Shown in pieces: positions 26,265 through 35,658 of a stretch of DNA of 64,000 bases. Source of the DNA: Candidatus Poribacteria bacterium (GTDB lineage: Bacteria > Poribacteria > WGA-4E > WGA-3G). The notes below the pieces were generated by a model that did not search any database, was not told the origin of the DNA, and worked only from the letters and a program-made list of their open reading frames with translations. Made by a program: the position numbers and the translations under genes. Each line of letters opens with the position of its first letter. Positions within the stretch are counted from its first letter, which is position 1. The DNA is taken from positions 262,654 to 326,653 of the forward strand of contig JAPOZO010000052.1 in assembly GCA_026706025.1 (NCBI GenBank). Direction: 5' to 3'.

Positions 26265-26284
26265 ACAACGTAATAGGTAGAAGC

Positions 26285-27310
26285 ATGCAAAACATATTGG
26301 AAGGCACGGGTGACGCTGTTACTATGCCGCAACGGCCCCCCAGGCTTGTGTCAAAGATATTCAGAGATTATCGAAATAACCGCGGTCTGTTTTGGAAAGT
26401 GATGGTACCCGTAATTATCATCAACTTCTTGTTCTATCTGGGGACATTTCCATTTGCGAAGTTAATGTCTCCGGAAGGACAATGGACGATAAGTACAGAT
26501 AGCGGACTTACTGCTTACACATCCTCTTCTGAATCCGTACAACCCGTAGGTGTCGTATGGGGAACGCATCTTGGCGTTTCATCTACCCACATCAGTTTCC
26601 TTTGGTTAGCGATGTGTCCTCTTATCTTTGTCATAGTGCAACGCCGTAACGGCATAGATACAACTTTCAAAGGAGTTTGGCAACAGACATTCCGTAAGAC
26701 AGTTCCGATTTTAGGTGCCGCTTTTTTCATCGGGATGCTTTTCTTTGGCGTTCCGATAATCTTCGGTTTCCTTATTTTTGAATTCTTTTTTCAAGAGCTC
26801 GTTCAGTCTAATGCGCCCACCTTAGTTTTTGTGTTTGCGTGTATTTTTGCTGCTTGGTTCGTTCTCTCTGCATATTTCATTGTGAAATGGAGTCTTTACA
26901 ACCAAGGGATTATGATTGAGAACCTGTCGGCAATTGCTGCGCTTCGGCGAAGCAGTGAATTGGTACGCCGTAGCACTTGGTGGAAGTTTCTCGGAATATA
27001 TCTGCTGTTGACTTTGGCATTTACGGCGTTGACATCCTTACTGCTCGGTTTAACGATGGCACTTCTCTCTTTTGCTGCTCCCGAATTTATCCCGATGCGT
27101 GAAGCCTTGCTGCCCGGAAGGTTTATCAGTCTCCTTTTCTTTGGCTATGCAAAAATAACTTTAGAGAATGCTCCTCCTTTCTGGACAGTTGGGGTGATCT
27201 TTGGTGTGTACACGCTGATATGCGCTGCACTCGCGCCTGTTTGGGCAAGTCTGACAACGCAGCTTTATATGGAACGAGCAGACGAACATGCGCAGCAAGT
27301 CTCAGCATAG
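26285..27310 (+). CDS. integral membrane protein of unknown function
   Basis: 341 residues with about six hydrophobic segments, such as VMVPVIIINFLFYLGTFPFA, PILGAAFFIGMLFFGVPIIF, LVFVFACIFAAWFVLSAYFI and FLGIYLLLTLAFTALTSLLL. The segment IAALRRSSELVRRSTWWKFLG after the fourth is typical of the DUF975/YciC and glycerophosphodiester-phosphodiesterase membrane-domain families. No catalytic domain is present. Function unknown; it may handle membrane stress or lipid-linked processes. Confidence 0.65.
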   Translation: MQNILEGTGDAVTMPQRPPRLVSKIFRDYRNNRGLFWKVMVPVIIINFLFYLGTFPFAKLMSPEGQWTISTDSGLTAYTSSSESVQPVGVVWGTHLGVSSTHISFLWLAMCPLIFVIVQRRNGIDTTFKGVWQQTFRKTVPILGAAFFIGMLFFGVPIIFGFLIFEFFFQELVQSNAPTLVFVFACIFAAWFVLSAYFIVKWSLYNQGIMIENLSAIAALRRSSELVRRSTWWKFLGIYLLLTLAFTALTSLLLGLTMALLSFAAPEFIPMREALLPGRFISLLFFGYAKITLENAPPFWTVGVIFGVYTLICAALAPVWASLTTQLYMERADEHAQQVSA

Positions 27311-27324
27311 TCTGATGCTTGGGA

Positions 27325-28146
27325 TTAGAGAAACAACTGAACGCGGGAACGCTCTTCTGGTGGTAAATAGTTATAAATTCTTTGACGGATCAGTTCTGGC
27401 GTATAGCGACGGGAGAAATGAGTTAGAACGATATGTTCGCTCTCAATATCGGCTAACATCGAAGGTAACATCTCAAGGTGTAAATGCATCGTCTTCTTGG
27501 CACGGGTCCGATGTTCCGGTAGGATGAACGTGCATTCACAAATTAGCACTTTGCACTGCTTCAGCAACGGATGCGCATCAATCGGGATACTCCGTGTATC
27601 TCCAAGATACGCGACTAACGGCAATTGCACCTCCGTCGTGACCTCGACACCGGATCGTTTCAATTCCACGATGTCCGGTCCTGACAAATGTTGAAATTCC
27701 GGCTTCAACTTTTTCCGAACCTCACAAATCAGATAAGAGACAGCGGGGACACTATGGTTGCCGGGCAAGATGTGTGCCACTAAATTCTGCCGAAATGGGA
27801 TTGCTTCACCTATCCGAACCGGCGTGATTTGATACGCCCAACCTCTGCCTGTATCCAAAGCGGAGATCCTATCGAGGATGTGCATCAGTTGTTTAGAACC
27901 TTTCCACGGAACATAGATATTCCCCGGCGGTATACCAGAAAGCCAACGTTGACTTATATAGATAGGCAATCCAAAATAGTGATCCAGATGGAAGTGCGAA
28001 ATGAAGACGTTGCCGATCCCGATGAAATTCATCGGGCATCTGCCTAAATCGAAGACGAGGTCTAGCTCCTTTACGCGAACGTAAGTAGCAACGGCGGAAC
28101 TCGATTTTCCTTCAAGTGTTAAATTACCACAGTGCAACAATGCCAT
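27325..28146 (-). CDS. rnz: ribonuclease Z-type metallo-beta-lactamase protein
   Basis: 273 residues. It would cut the 3' trailer of tRNA precursors. The zinc motif H-x-H-x-D-H is in VFISHFHLDHYFGLP (about residues 49-63). Later ligands are His in LPGNHSVPAVSYLICE (the H-x5-7-Y exosite-type motif), Asp in YLGDTRS, and His in IVLTHFSRRY. This order is that of RNase Z/ElaC. The protein is a little shorter than the usual 300-310 residues. It converges on the membrane-protein gene. Confidence 0.82.
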   Translation of the reverse strand: MALLHCGNLTLEGKSSSAVATYVRVKELDLVFDLGRCPMNFIGIGNVFISHFHLDHYFGLPIYISQRWLSGIPPGNIYVPWKGSKQLMHILDRISALDTGRGWAYQITPVRIGEAIPFRQNLVAHILPGNHSVPAVSYLICEVRKKLKPEFQHLSGPDIVELKRSGVEVTTEVQLPLVAYLGDTRSIPIDAHPLLKQCKVLICECTFILPEHRTRAKKTMHLHLEMLPSMLADIESEHIVLTHFSRRYTPELIRQRIYNYLPPEERSRVQLFL

Positions 28147-28152
28147 ATTGAA

Positions 28153-28309
28153 TAGTTGTCAGTCGTCAGTTATCAGTTGTCAGAAGAATAGACATTAGTC
28201 ATTAGTTATCGATTTTCAGTGACTTAGCGAAGAACAGATATCGATTCATCAGTTCCTCTGTTCTTGCCAAGCACTGGCAACTGACGACTGATAACCGATA
28301 ACTAACTGT
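28153..28309. repeat. dispersed TATCAGTTGTCAGT-type repeat, copy 3
   Basis: The left arm has GTCAGTCGTCAGTTATCAGT and the right arm has AACTGACGACTGATAACCGA, near-complete inverses. The element fills the space between the divergent rnz and mtnP genes and must lie within or next to both promoters. Confidence 0.78.
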
Positions 28310-28333
28310 TCATGTCTTGTGAAAGGACAAAAA

Positions 28334-29191
28334 ATGCGTATCGGAATTATTGGCGGCAGCGGTTTTTATCAGATGGAAGGCTTAACGGATATCGAAGAAA
28401 TCGAGGTCGAAACCCCGTTCGGTAAACCCAGCGATGCTCTGATTCTGGGCAACCTTGATGGTAAGCCCGTTGTTTTCCTACCGCGGCACGGTGTTGGGCA
28501 CCGATTACTGCCCTCTGATATTAATGTCCGTGCCAATATCTATGCTCTAAAAACGTTAGGTGTTGAGTGGCTTATTTCCGTCAGTGCAGTCGGGAGTCTA
28601 CGACAAGATATTGAACCTCGCCATTTTGTTGTACCCGATCAACTCTACGACCACACCAAGGACCGAAAGTCTACCTTTTTCGGTGACGGTATCGCTGCAC
28701 ATGTCAGTCTTGCCCATCCTTTTTGCCCACAACTGAGTGCCCTTCTGTCTACAGCAGCTACAGAAGTCGGTACCATTGTTCATAACGGTGGCACTTACAT
28801 TTGTATGGAAGGACCAGCGTTTTCAACACAGGCGGAGTCTGAACTTTATCGGCACTTCGGATTTGACATCATTGGTATGACCGCCGCGCCTGAAGCCAAA
28901 CTCGCTCGCGAGGCTGAAATCTGTTACGCTGTCCTCGCATGTTCTACCGATTACGATTGTTGGCACCCCGAGCACGATAACGTGACAACCGAGATGATCC
29001 TTGATAATGTCCGTTTCAACGTTGAAACTTCCAAAAAAATCGTCCGAGCCGCTGTCGCCAAAATCCCAGAGGAAGAAGGGACCTGTGCCTATTCAAACGC
29101 ACTCCAATACGCGCTCGCGACGCATCCAGATAAAATATCGGCTGCGAAGCGACACCAGTTAAAATTCCTCTTGGATAAGTACTTGGCGTAG
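28334..29191 (+). CDS. mtnP: S-methyl-5'-thioadenosine phosphorylase
   Basis: 285 residues from ATG 28334, chosen over an in-frame GTG five codons earlier because AAAGGA lies just upstream. It would split methylthioadenosine into adenine and methylthioribose 1-phosphate in methionine salvage. Motifs: IGIIGGSGFYQMEGL, VVFLPRHGVGHRLLP, then WLISVSAVGSLRQDI, GGTYICMEGPAFSTQAES (substrate/phosphate site) and DIIGMTAAPEAKLAREAEI. Some relatives use inosine-type substrates, so the exact base is an inference. The last 33 bases overlap the end of the next gene on the other strand. Confidence 0.9.
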   Translation: MRIGIIGGSGFYQMEGLTDIEEIEVETPFGKPSDALILGNLDGKPVVFLPRHGVGHRLLPSDINVRANIYALKTLGVEWLISVSAVGSLRQDIEPRHFVVPDQLYDHTKDRKSTFFGDGIAAHVSLAHPFCPQLSALLSTAATEVGTIVHNGGTYICMEGPAFSTQAESELYRHFGFDIIGMTAAPEAKLAREAEICYAVLACSTDYDCWHPEHDNVTTEMILDNVRFNVETSKKIVRAAVAKIPEEEGTCAYSNALQYALATHPDKISAAKRHQLKFLLDKYLA

Positions 29192-30511
29192 TGTCTTGAA
29201 GATCCTATCTGCCTCGACCTCAGTTAGAATAAGCGGCGGTGCAATATAAATAATATTTTCCGGTTCTTCGACAGCGTGACCGATTTTTCCAACGATAACG
29301 CCTTTTTCACGGAGTTGTCCGACAATCAGGTTTGTCTTCGCTGTTGCGAGATGTGAACCGTCGGTTTCGATGAGTTCCACACCGATCATCAATCCTTTAC
29401 CCCGCACATGACCAACAATAGGCAATTCGCACAATGTCTCTAACTTTGAGAGCAGATGGGTACCGACTTTTTCCGCATTTTCCCAGAGGCGTTCTTCTTG
29501 GAGAATCTTCAGGTTCGCGATCCCTGCAGCACACGCGACCGGATGTCCGCCATAAGTACAGACTTGCGCAAATTCCCGATTCTCATCGGTATCTCCGAGG
29601 AACGCGTTGAAAACTTTTGTTGAAGCCACACAGGCTCCGAGTGGTAAATACCCACTTGTCAACCCTTTTGCTAACGTGATGAGATCGGGTTGTACGTCCC
29701 AATGCTCGCACGCGAACATCTTGCCAGTTCGTCCGAATCCGGTGATCACTTCATCAAGTATGAGGAGTAAACCGTAATCGTCACAGATTTGTCGGAGTTT
29801 TGGGAGGTACTCGTCAGGGGGCACAATCGCACCGCCGCCACCGATGATTGGCTCGGCGATGATTGCAATCACCGTTTCGGGACCTTCCCCTTGAATGATC
29901 CGTTCAATGTCATCGGCGCAGGCAATACCACAGGTGGAAGCGTCTAAACCGATTGGACATCGGTAGCAGTAGGGCGGATGCGCGTGCGGAAACCCCGGAA
30001 CAAGCGGTTCAAAAGCTTTTCGTCTTCGGGCTTGTCCTGTTGCCGACATCGCTCCATACGTAAACCCATGGTATCCACGATACCGACTGATAATTTTGTA
30101 GCGATTCTCACCCGGATAGGTCTGTCTGCCATATTGCCGCGCAATTTTAATCGCGGTTTCGTTCGCCTCCGAACCACTGTTACAAAAGTAGACGTGATTC
30201 AAATCACCCGGAAGGCAAGCAGCAAGCTGCTCCGCTAAAATCGTTGCGGGGACATTAATCTGTGAGTGTGGATAGTAAGGTAACTTCTGTATCTGTTCAT
30301 AGACTGCATCTGCGATCTCCTGCCTGCCATAACCGACATTGACATTCCAGAGTGCTGAGTAAGCGTCTAAGTACTCACGTCCTTCTACGTCCACAACCGT
30401 TGTCCCATGTGCTGATTCAAGAACGGCTAACGCTGTTTCTTCAAGGCGTTGATGTTGAAACAACGGATGCCATACGTGTGCCTTATCGACTTGTCTATAA
30501 TCTTTTGCCAT
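29159..30511 (-). CDS. class III (omega) aminotransferase
   Basis: 450 residues, ACAGGA before the ATG. PLP enzyme with FCNSGSEANETAIKIARQYG (phosphate binding), SRYRGYHGFTYGAMSATGQ, LLLILDEVITGFGRTGKMF (Asp for the pyridine nitrogen) and LITLAKGLTSGYLPLGACV (PLP lysine). The HVWHPLFQHQR opening and CYRCPIGLDASTCGI resemble taurine:pyruvate or beta-alanine/GABA-type aminotransferases. Substrate uncertain. A 33-base tail-to-tail overlap with mtnP is unusual. Confidence 0.87.
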   Translation of the reverse strand: MAKDYRQVDKAHVWHPLFQHQRLEETALAVLESAHGTTVVDVEGREYLDAYSALWNVNVGYGRQEIADAVYEQIQKLPYYPHSQINVPATILAEQLAACLPGDLNHVYFCNSGSEANETAIKIARQYGRQTYPGENRYKIISRYRGYHGFTYGAMSATGQARRRKAFEPLVPGFPHAHPPYCYRCPIGLDASTCGIACADDIERIIQGEGPETVIAIIAEPIIGGGGAIVPPDEYLPKLRQICDDYGLLLILDEVITGFGRTGKMFACEHWDVQPDLITLAKGLTSGYLPLGACVASTKVFNAFLGDTDENREFAQVCTYGGHPVACAAGIANLKILQEERLWENAEKVGTHLLSKLETLCELPIVGHVRGKGLMIGVELIETDGSHLATAKTNLIVGQLREKGVIVGKIGHAVEEPENIIYIAPPLILTEVEADRIFKTLRQVLIQEEF

Positions 30512-30540
30512 ATTTTTTCCTGTAGTAGTTATCAGTGTAA

Positions 30541-30680
30541 TTAGTTGTCAGTTATCGGTTATCAGTTGTCAGTTTAAAGAGGACTCTGAGAAAACCAATA
30601 TCTCTTAGGACTGACAACTGAAAGGATTTTTTCTAAGGAAAAAATCCGAACTGACTGCTGACGACGACTTTACCCGTTAT
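30541..30680. repeat. dispersed TATCAGTTGTCAGT-type repeat, copy 4, with internal hairpin
   Basis: GTTATCGGTTATCAGTTGTC at the left and ACTGACAACTG-like inverses to the right. Inside, GGATTTTTTC-TAAG-GAAAAAATCC (30624-30647) is a perfect 10-bp hairpin that could stop transcription coming from argS. Confidence 0.7.
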
Positions 30681-30701
30681 CGGTTTGCCTCGCTGTGAGA
30701 G

Positions 30702-32411
30702 TTACATAGAGGTAGGTGCGGAAATGCCTAAAAGCGTCAGTCCATTTTTCAACACCGTTTGTACGCTCTGTATCAAGATAAGCCGTGCGTGCGTTTTTTC
30801 CATGTCTGCTGAATCCAGGACCCGATGTTGATTGTAGTAGGGATGAAAAATTCCCGACAGTTCATGTAGATAATGCGGGATGCGATGTGCCTCGCGCGCC
30901 TCCGCACTCAGCAGCACAATTGATGGGAATTCTGCTAATTTACGGATCAGTTCATGTTCCATCGGTTCACTCAGCCGTTTTAGGGAGACTTCTTCAATAG
31001 GTTTCGATGTAATTCCGTGTTCAACTCCTTGTTCAAAAATGCTACAGCATCGGGCATGGGCGTATTGGATATAGAAAACAGGGTTTTCGCTGGCGTGTGT
31101 GATTGCCAATTCCATATTGAAATCGAGGTGGCTGCTGTTGGCGCGCATGAGAAAAAAGTAGCGGGCGACATCCACTGCGAATTGCTCACCGACCGTCTCT
31201 GCCAGTTCGTCAATGAGTGTATCAAGTGTATAAAACTGTCCGCGCCGTTTTGACATATCTAACCGGTTGCCTTCTGCATTGACGAGATTGACTTGCTGAA
31301 TGATGAAGATTTCGAGCCAGTCATCGGGCATACCGAGTCCCTTGACGAAATTTTTGAGGTGTGTAATATGTCCTTGATGGTCGGGTCCAAGCAGATCAAT
31401 AACTGTCGTAAATCCCCTGTCAAATTTATCGCGGTGATAGGCAGCGTCGGGTACAAAATAAGTGTATTCACCGTCGCTCTTAATAACAACGCAATCCTTG
31501 TCGTCCCCAAAATCTGTCATCCGAAACCATGTTGCCCCTTCTGCTTCGTAAAGGTATCCGTTTTCGCGAAACACTTGAATAATTTCTTCTGGCTTCCTGC
31601 TGTCTCGGATCGCTTTCTCGCTTGACCAGACATCAAAATTGACCCCGAAACGTTCTAAAGAAGTCCTTTGTTGTCCTAAGATGTGTGCAATCCCTTTATC
31701 TCGAAAGAGTGCCACGCGTTCGTCTGTTTCAAGTTGAAGGCACGCATTCCCCTCGGTTTCAACAATAGTTTGCGCGAACGCTTGTAGGTATTCCCCTTGA
31801 TACCCACCTTCTGGAATTTCTAACCCTTCTTCACCGAGTGCCTGCCGGTAGCGGACATCAATGGATTCACCGAGTCGTTGGACCTGACCCCCCGCATCGT
31901 TGACATAAAATTCACGGATTGCGTTATAACCTATTGCATTCAGGAGATTAACAAGCGTGTCGCCAACCGCTGCGGCGCGTCCGCTGACAATGTTAAGGGG
32001 ACCCGTCGGGTTGGCACTAACGAACTCTATTTGGACTTGCTTTCCGGCACCTTTCTCGCAAGTGCCGTATGCCGACTGCCTTGCTGCGATTGTGTGAAGT
32101 GTGTCGTAGAGCCAATTGTCGGAGAGGTGGATATTGATGAAGCCTGCACCAGCGATGTCGATTTGGCGGATGATCGGATGTGCATCAGGATCTATGTGTG
32201 AAACAATTATCTCGGCTATGTTGCGCGGTGCCATCCGCGCCTGTTTTGCGAGTCCTAATGCAATCGGGGTGGCGATATCGCCGTGTTCAGGCGTTTTGGT
32301 GGGTGAAAACGGAATAGTGGGTGCTTCGGATATAGCGAGTTCGCCAGCATCGACTGCGGCGTGGATTGCCCCTTCTATAATATTGTAGACTTCTGTTTTA
32401 ATTGTATCCAT
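30702..32411 (-). CDS. argS: arginyl-tRNA synthetase with non-canonical HIGH motif
   Basis: 569 residues, normal length. It would charge tRNA-Arg. The N-terminal Add-1 domain is followed by the catalytic Rossmann fold: VSANPTGPLNIVSGRAAAVG is the place of the HIGH motif, and EFYVNDAGGQVQRLGESIDV follows as in all ArgRS. The KMSK region is LDMSKRRGQFYTLDTLIDE, and the C-terminal anticodon-binding helices begin around QYAHARCCSIFEQG. The HIGH residues read N-I-V-S, without either histidine. The rest is intact, so it is probably active as a known minority variant. Confidence 0.93.
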   Translation of the reverse strand: MDTIKTEVYNIIEGAIHAAVDAGELAISEAPTIPFSPTKTPEHGDIATPIALGLAKQARMAPRNIAEIIVSHIDPDAHPIIRQIDIAGAGFINIHLSDNWLYDTLHTIAARQSAYGTCEKGAGKQVQIEFVSANPTGPLNIVSGRAAAVGDTLVNLLNAIGYNAIREFYVNDAGGQVQRLGESIDVRYRQALGEEGLEIPEGGYQGEYLQAFAQTIVETEGNACLQLETDERVALFRDKGIAHILGQQRTSLERFGVNFDVWSSEKAIRDSRKPEEIIQVFRENGYLYEAEGATWFRMTDFGDDKDCVVIKSDGEYTYFVPDAAYHRDKFDRGFTTVIDLLGPDHQGHITHLKNFVKGLGMPDDWLEIFIIQQVNLVNAEGNRLDMSKRRGQFYTLDTLIDELAETVGEQFAVDVARYFFLMRANSSHLDFNMELAITHASENPVFYIQYAHARCCSIFEQGVEHGITSKPIEEVSLKRLSEPMEHELIRKLAEFPSIVLLSAEAREAHRIPHYLHELSGIFHPYYNQHRVLDSADMEKTHARLILIQSVQTVLKNGLTLLGISAPTSM

Positions 32412-32644
32412 ATCAGCAAATTAAGATGTATATCAGATAGTGTTTCGTATGAGGTTCAACATTTTTAACAATCAAAATTATATCACAATAAGGAGAACAT
32501 GTCAAAATTCATTTTTCGGAGGAGAGGTTTTCGGTATACTTAAAGACGCGTATGCTATGTGTAAGGGCAAGCCTAATTTTCCACTTGTATTTTAAGGACT
32601 ACACCTCTATACTGATGGAAAAGCGAACAGAAAGGAATAAAACA

Positions 32645-33460
32645 GTGCGAGTACTCATCATGTCGGATATGGAAGGTGTCAGCGGTATCGTCGTGTGGGA
32701 TCAGGTGAGCGGTGGCGCGGCGATGTTTGAAGAAGGTCGGCACCTTTACACGGAAGAGATCAACGCAGCAGTGCGGGGCGCGAAAGCCGCTGGCGCGACG
32801 GAAGTTGTCGTTGTGGATTGCCACGGGGCGGGGAAAGGTTGGACCTTTAATTCGCTTATCCCTGACAAGATTCATCCAGATTGTGAATGGGTGGCACATC
32901 ATGGATGGGGACGCTACGAGGATATGTGGAAAGACGGTTGTGATGCGTGCTTACTCATCGGTATGCATGCCCGTAACGGCACGCCTGATGGTGTGCTCTG
33001 CCATACCATCTCCAGTGTGCAATACCGGAACCTCTGGTTCAACGACGATTTGGTGGGTGAAACGGGGGTGAACGCTGCGCTCAACGGTGCCTATGGTGTT
33101 CCGATCGCGCTTGTTACAGGCGATGCGGCAGTCTGCCGAGAAGCGAAAGAACTCCTCGGCGATGATCTGCCCACGGTCGCTGTTAAACAAGGGTTAAGTC
33201 GATTTAGCGCACGACAACTTCCACCCGTCCGTGCCCGTCAATTGATTGAGAACGCAGCGAGAGATGCCCTCACAGATTTAACGCGGGTTAAGCCTTACGT
33301 CCCTGATGCCCCAACGACAATCAAAATCGAACTCGGAAGCGTAGATAAACTCGCAGAATTCAAGGGACGGTCAGGCGTTGAAATAACGGGACCTGTCAGC
33401 GTTGAAAGCCGAGCAAAAGATTGGTTGACGGCGTGGAACCAATTCTGGCCCTACGTCTAA
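32645..33460 (+). CDS. M55-family D-aminopeptidase (DppA-like)
   Basis: 271 residues from GTG 32645, preceded by AAGGAA; an earlier ATG at 32615 is possible. Zinc ligands of the DppA fold are all visible: Asp and Glu in MSDMEGVSGI, His in VVVDCHGAGKG, His in LIGMHARNG and Glu in LVGETGVNAALNG. DppA cleaves D-amino acids from short peptides, possibly cell-wall peptides. No dipeptide transporter is nearby. Confidence 0.88.
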   Translation: MRVLIMSDMEGVSGIVVWDQVSGGAAMFEEGRHLYTEEINAAVRGAKAAGATEVVVVDCHGAGKGWTFNSLIPDKIHPDCEWVAHHGWGRYEDMWKDGCDACLLIGMHARNGTPDGVLCHTISSVQYRNLWFNDDLVGETGVNAALNGAYGVPIALVTGDAAVCREAKELLGDDLPTVAVKQGLSRFSARQLPPVRARQLIENAARDALTDLTRVKPYVPDAPTTIKIELGSVDKLAEFKGRSGVEITGPVSVESRAKDWLTAWNQFWPYV

Positions 33461-33468
33461 CCGGTTTT

Positions 33469-33501
33469 GTTGGGTTTATCTTCGTTCAACCCAACCTACA
33501 A
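33469..33501. repeat. short GTTGGGTT/AACCCAAC hairpin
   Basis: GTTGGGTTTA pairs with AACCCAAC, then CTACAA. The right end matches the terminal sequence of the larger element at 55954-56186, so it may be a deleted copy. It lies between convergent genes and could end both. Confidence 0.65.
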
Positions 33502-33509
33502 GTTACAAT

Positions 33510-33932
33510 TTAAGATTCGTCAAGGACATCAAGCGGATCGCCGGAAGCGTCTGCCCGTTCCAGAATTTCGACTTCGTAGCCATCCGGATCGGTGATGAAC
33601 GCCATTTTCATGCCGCCGGATGTGAATTGCTCGCGCCATTCATCGGGCCAAATTTCCAATCCCGCTTTCTCTAACCCGTCACAAAATTCGACAATATCAG
33701 GGACACCGATAGCAAAGTGCATCAAGTCTTCTTGGACCTGAAGTTCAAAATCCGGTGAATAGGTTAGTTCCAATGTGTGTGCATTTCCCGGAAGTTCAAG
33801 ATGTACGATCTGGTTGCCTGCCGGAGATTTATCGCTCCGACTGAGGACTTTAAATCCTAAGTGATCACAGTACCAGTCGATAGAACCGTCAAGATCGCTG
33901 ACGCGAACCCGTGTATGTAAAAAAATTGCCAT
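33510..33932 (-). CDS. VOC-family (glyoxalase-like) metal protein
   Basis: 140 residues from ATG 33932 after AAGGAG. Two beta-alpha-beta-beta-beta modules: FLHTRVRVSDLDGSIDWYCD, then LEKAGLEIWPDEWRE and AFITDPDGYEVEILERAD. His, Glu, His and Glu positions resemble lactoylglutathione lyase: H in FLHTRV, E in VHLELPG, H in DLMHFAIG and E in EVEILE. Glyoxalase I is the likeliest role but the family is broad. Confidence 0.78.
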   Translation of the reverse strand: MAIFLHTRVRVSDLDGSIDWYCDHLGFKVLSRSDKSPAGNQIVHLELPGNAHTLELTYSPDFELQVQEDLMHFAIGVPDIVEFCDGLEKAGLEIWPDEWREQFTSGGMKMAFITDPDGYEVEILERADASGDPLDVLDES

Positions 33933-34024
33933 GTCAGGCTCCTTTTTGAGAATTATGGACACATAATAACATACTCGGTAGGTTTTGGCAAGAAATTTGC
34001 GCGTGTGTCCGTGCGATTTTTTAG

Positions 34025-34053
34025 TTGAAAATGAGAGGATTACCGTCTATAAT
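34025..34053 (+). promoter_or_regulatory. sigma-70 promoter for the sulfatase gene
   Basis: TTGAAA (34025-34030), 17-base spacer, TATAAT (34048-34053), about 73 bases before the ATG. Confidence 0.72.
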
Positions 34054-34126
34054 GATGCTAAATTAAAAGGCAAGAAATCTCATACAACATGCCAACAAAG
34101 CGTTCCTATAAGTAAGGTACTCATAA

Positions 34127-35503
34127 ATGACTCGAAAAACCGATAGACCTAATGTTCTCTTTATCATGTCGGACCAACACCGATATGATTATCTCGAAAC
34201 TGCTGAAGATGCCCCTGCTGCCCTCAATACCCCGAACTTGCGAAGGTTAGCGGAAGCGGGAGTGAGTTTTCCGAATTGCACAGTGAACGCCCCCGTCTGT
34301 GCGCCATCACGCATTGCGCTCGCCTCCGGACTGCAACCGTCTCGACTCGGAGCGGTGGACAATGGAAGTTTTCTGCCCGCCACCGTGCCGACCTATTACC
34401 AACAGCTCCGCGACCACGGCTATCGTGTCGGATGTGTCGGCAAACTTGATCTTGCCAAACCCGACGGCTATAACGGACGCTACGGTGACCGTCCGCGCAC
34501 CTACAGTTGGGGATTCACACATCCAGAGGAATGTGAAGGCAAGATGCACGCTGGTAGTTCGCCAACACCTATCGGTCCCTATACCCATTACCTTGAAGAG
34601 AAAGGGATGCTTAAGGCATTCCACGAAGACTATCGGAAACGCAGTAGCGGCGGTTGGATCAAAAACGGTTCCCACGATTCTGTCCTCTCTACGGAAGATT
34701 TTGCTGATACCTACATCGGCAGACGCGCAACCGAATTTATTGAGACCATTCCCGACGATTTCCCGTGGCACATGTTCGTCAGCTTCGTTGGACCGCATGA
34801 TCCATTCGACCCGCCTACAGAATACGGTGATAAGTATCGGAATGAGGAGATGCCGCCTGCTATCGTTGATAATATGGACGGAAAGCCTGAATGGGTGAAA
34901 CAACGCGTCGTTAATGTCAGTCCAGAAGATATTACTGTGACACGCCAACAGTACTGCGCCGCGACGGAACTCATTGATGACCAGATCGGCGAAATGCTGC
35001 GCGCGCTTGAACAGCGCGGGATGCTTGACAATACCTATATCATTTATTCAAGCGACCACGGTGAAATGCTCGGTGACCACGGGCTTTACACCAAAAGTGT
35101 CGCTTATGAAGCGTCGTTGCGCGTACCACTTCTTGTTGCTGGACCTGGTATTCCAAAAAATCAGATTTCAGACAGTTTGGTTGAGTTGATTGATCTGAAC
35201 CCTACGATATGCGACTTCGCGGGTGTACCGGTGCTGCCTCGGATTGACGCACGCTCTATTGCCCCTCTGCTTCGGGGTGAAACGGAAACGCACCGCTCCG
35301 AAATGGTGAGTGCGCTCCGAAACTTTCGATGTATCCGAACGGCGACCCATAAACTTATCGAAAACTATAACGATGTGACCGAATTATACGATCTGGAAAA
35401 CGATCCCGTAGAGTTACACAACATCGCACAATCAGAACGCAAAATTGCTGGAACACTCAAAGGACGTTTGGGCAGACGGTTCCGGTCTGAGTTAGTTTTT
35501 TAA
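34127..35503 (+). CDS. sulfatase (formylglycine type)
   Basis: 458 residues. It would hydrolyse sulfate esters. The signature C-x-P-S-R is VCAPSR with Cys58, the residue converted to formylglycine. Metal ligands include Asp16-Gln17 in IMSDQHRY and the later SSDHGEMLGDHGLY pair. There is no signal peptide, so it would be cytoplasmic unless secreted unusually. No carbohydrate gene is adjacent and no maturase is in the window. Relatives act on sulfated glycans or choline sulfate. Confidence 0.92.
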   Translation: MTRKTDRPNVLFIMSDQHRYDYLETAEDAPAALNTPNLRRLAEAGVSFPNCTVNAPVCAPSRIALASGLQPSRLGAVDNGSFLPATVPTYYQQLRDHGYRVGCVGKLDLAKPDGYNGRYGDRPRTYSWGFTHPEECEGKMHAGSSPTPIGPYTHYLEEKGMLKAFHEDYRKRSSGGWIKNGSHDSVLSTEDFADTYIGRRATEFIETIPDDFPWHMFVSFVGPHDPFDPPTEYGDKYRNEEMPPAIVDNMDGKPEWVKQRVVNVSPEDITVTRQQYCAATELIDDQIGEMLRALEQRGMLDNTYIIYSSDHGEMLGDHGLYTKSVAYEASLRVPLLVAGPGIPKNQISDSLVELIDLNPTICDFAGVPVLPRIDARSIAPLLRGETETHRSEMVSALRNFRCIRTATHKLIENYNDVTELYDLENDPVELHNIAQSERKIAGTLKGRLGRRFRSELVF

Positions 35504-35550
35504 TTTACCTTGCGGAGTAACTCAGCAGGATTATTAATCAAGTGCCTGTC

Positions 35551-35658
35551 TTATAGTAAAATCGGAAAATATGTTTACACTTTTCCCCTTCGTAGGGGCT
35601 GGGTGACCCAGCCCCTACGAGTTACCGTGTGTGCAAATAATTATGGGATTTACTATAA
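35551..35658. mobile_element. MITE-like element with TTATAGTAAA ends, copy 1, enclosing a perfect palindrome
   Basis: Ends TTATAGTAAAATC and GATTTACTATAA are inverted. Within it, 35591-35619 is a perfect 14-bp-arm palindrome (CGTAGGGGCTGGGT, one base, then its inverse). The next gene's true start lies after the element. Confidence 0.7.

Larger units (their letters stand above)
25882..26284 (+). other. 403-base non-coding stretch with repeat, hairpin and LamG remnant
   Basis: Holds a GTAGGGCGAG-type repeat (25960-26026), a strong 12-bp hairpin (26125-26160), and the last codons of a LamG-type gene (26193-26264). A short open frame from ATG 26101 (AAAGGTGAGAAGG upstream) encodes 39 residues, but it runs through the hairpin and looks like leftover sequence, not a gene. 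Confidence 0.6.
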
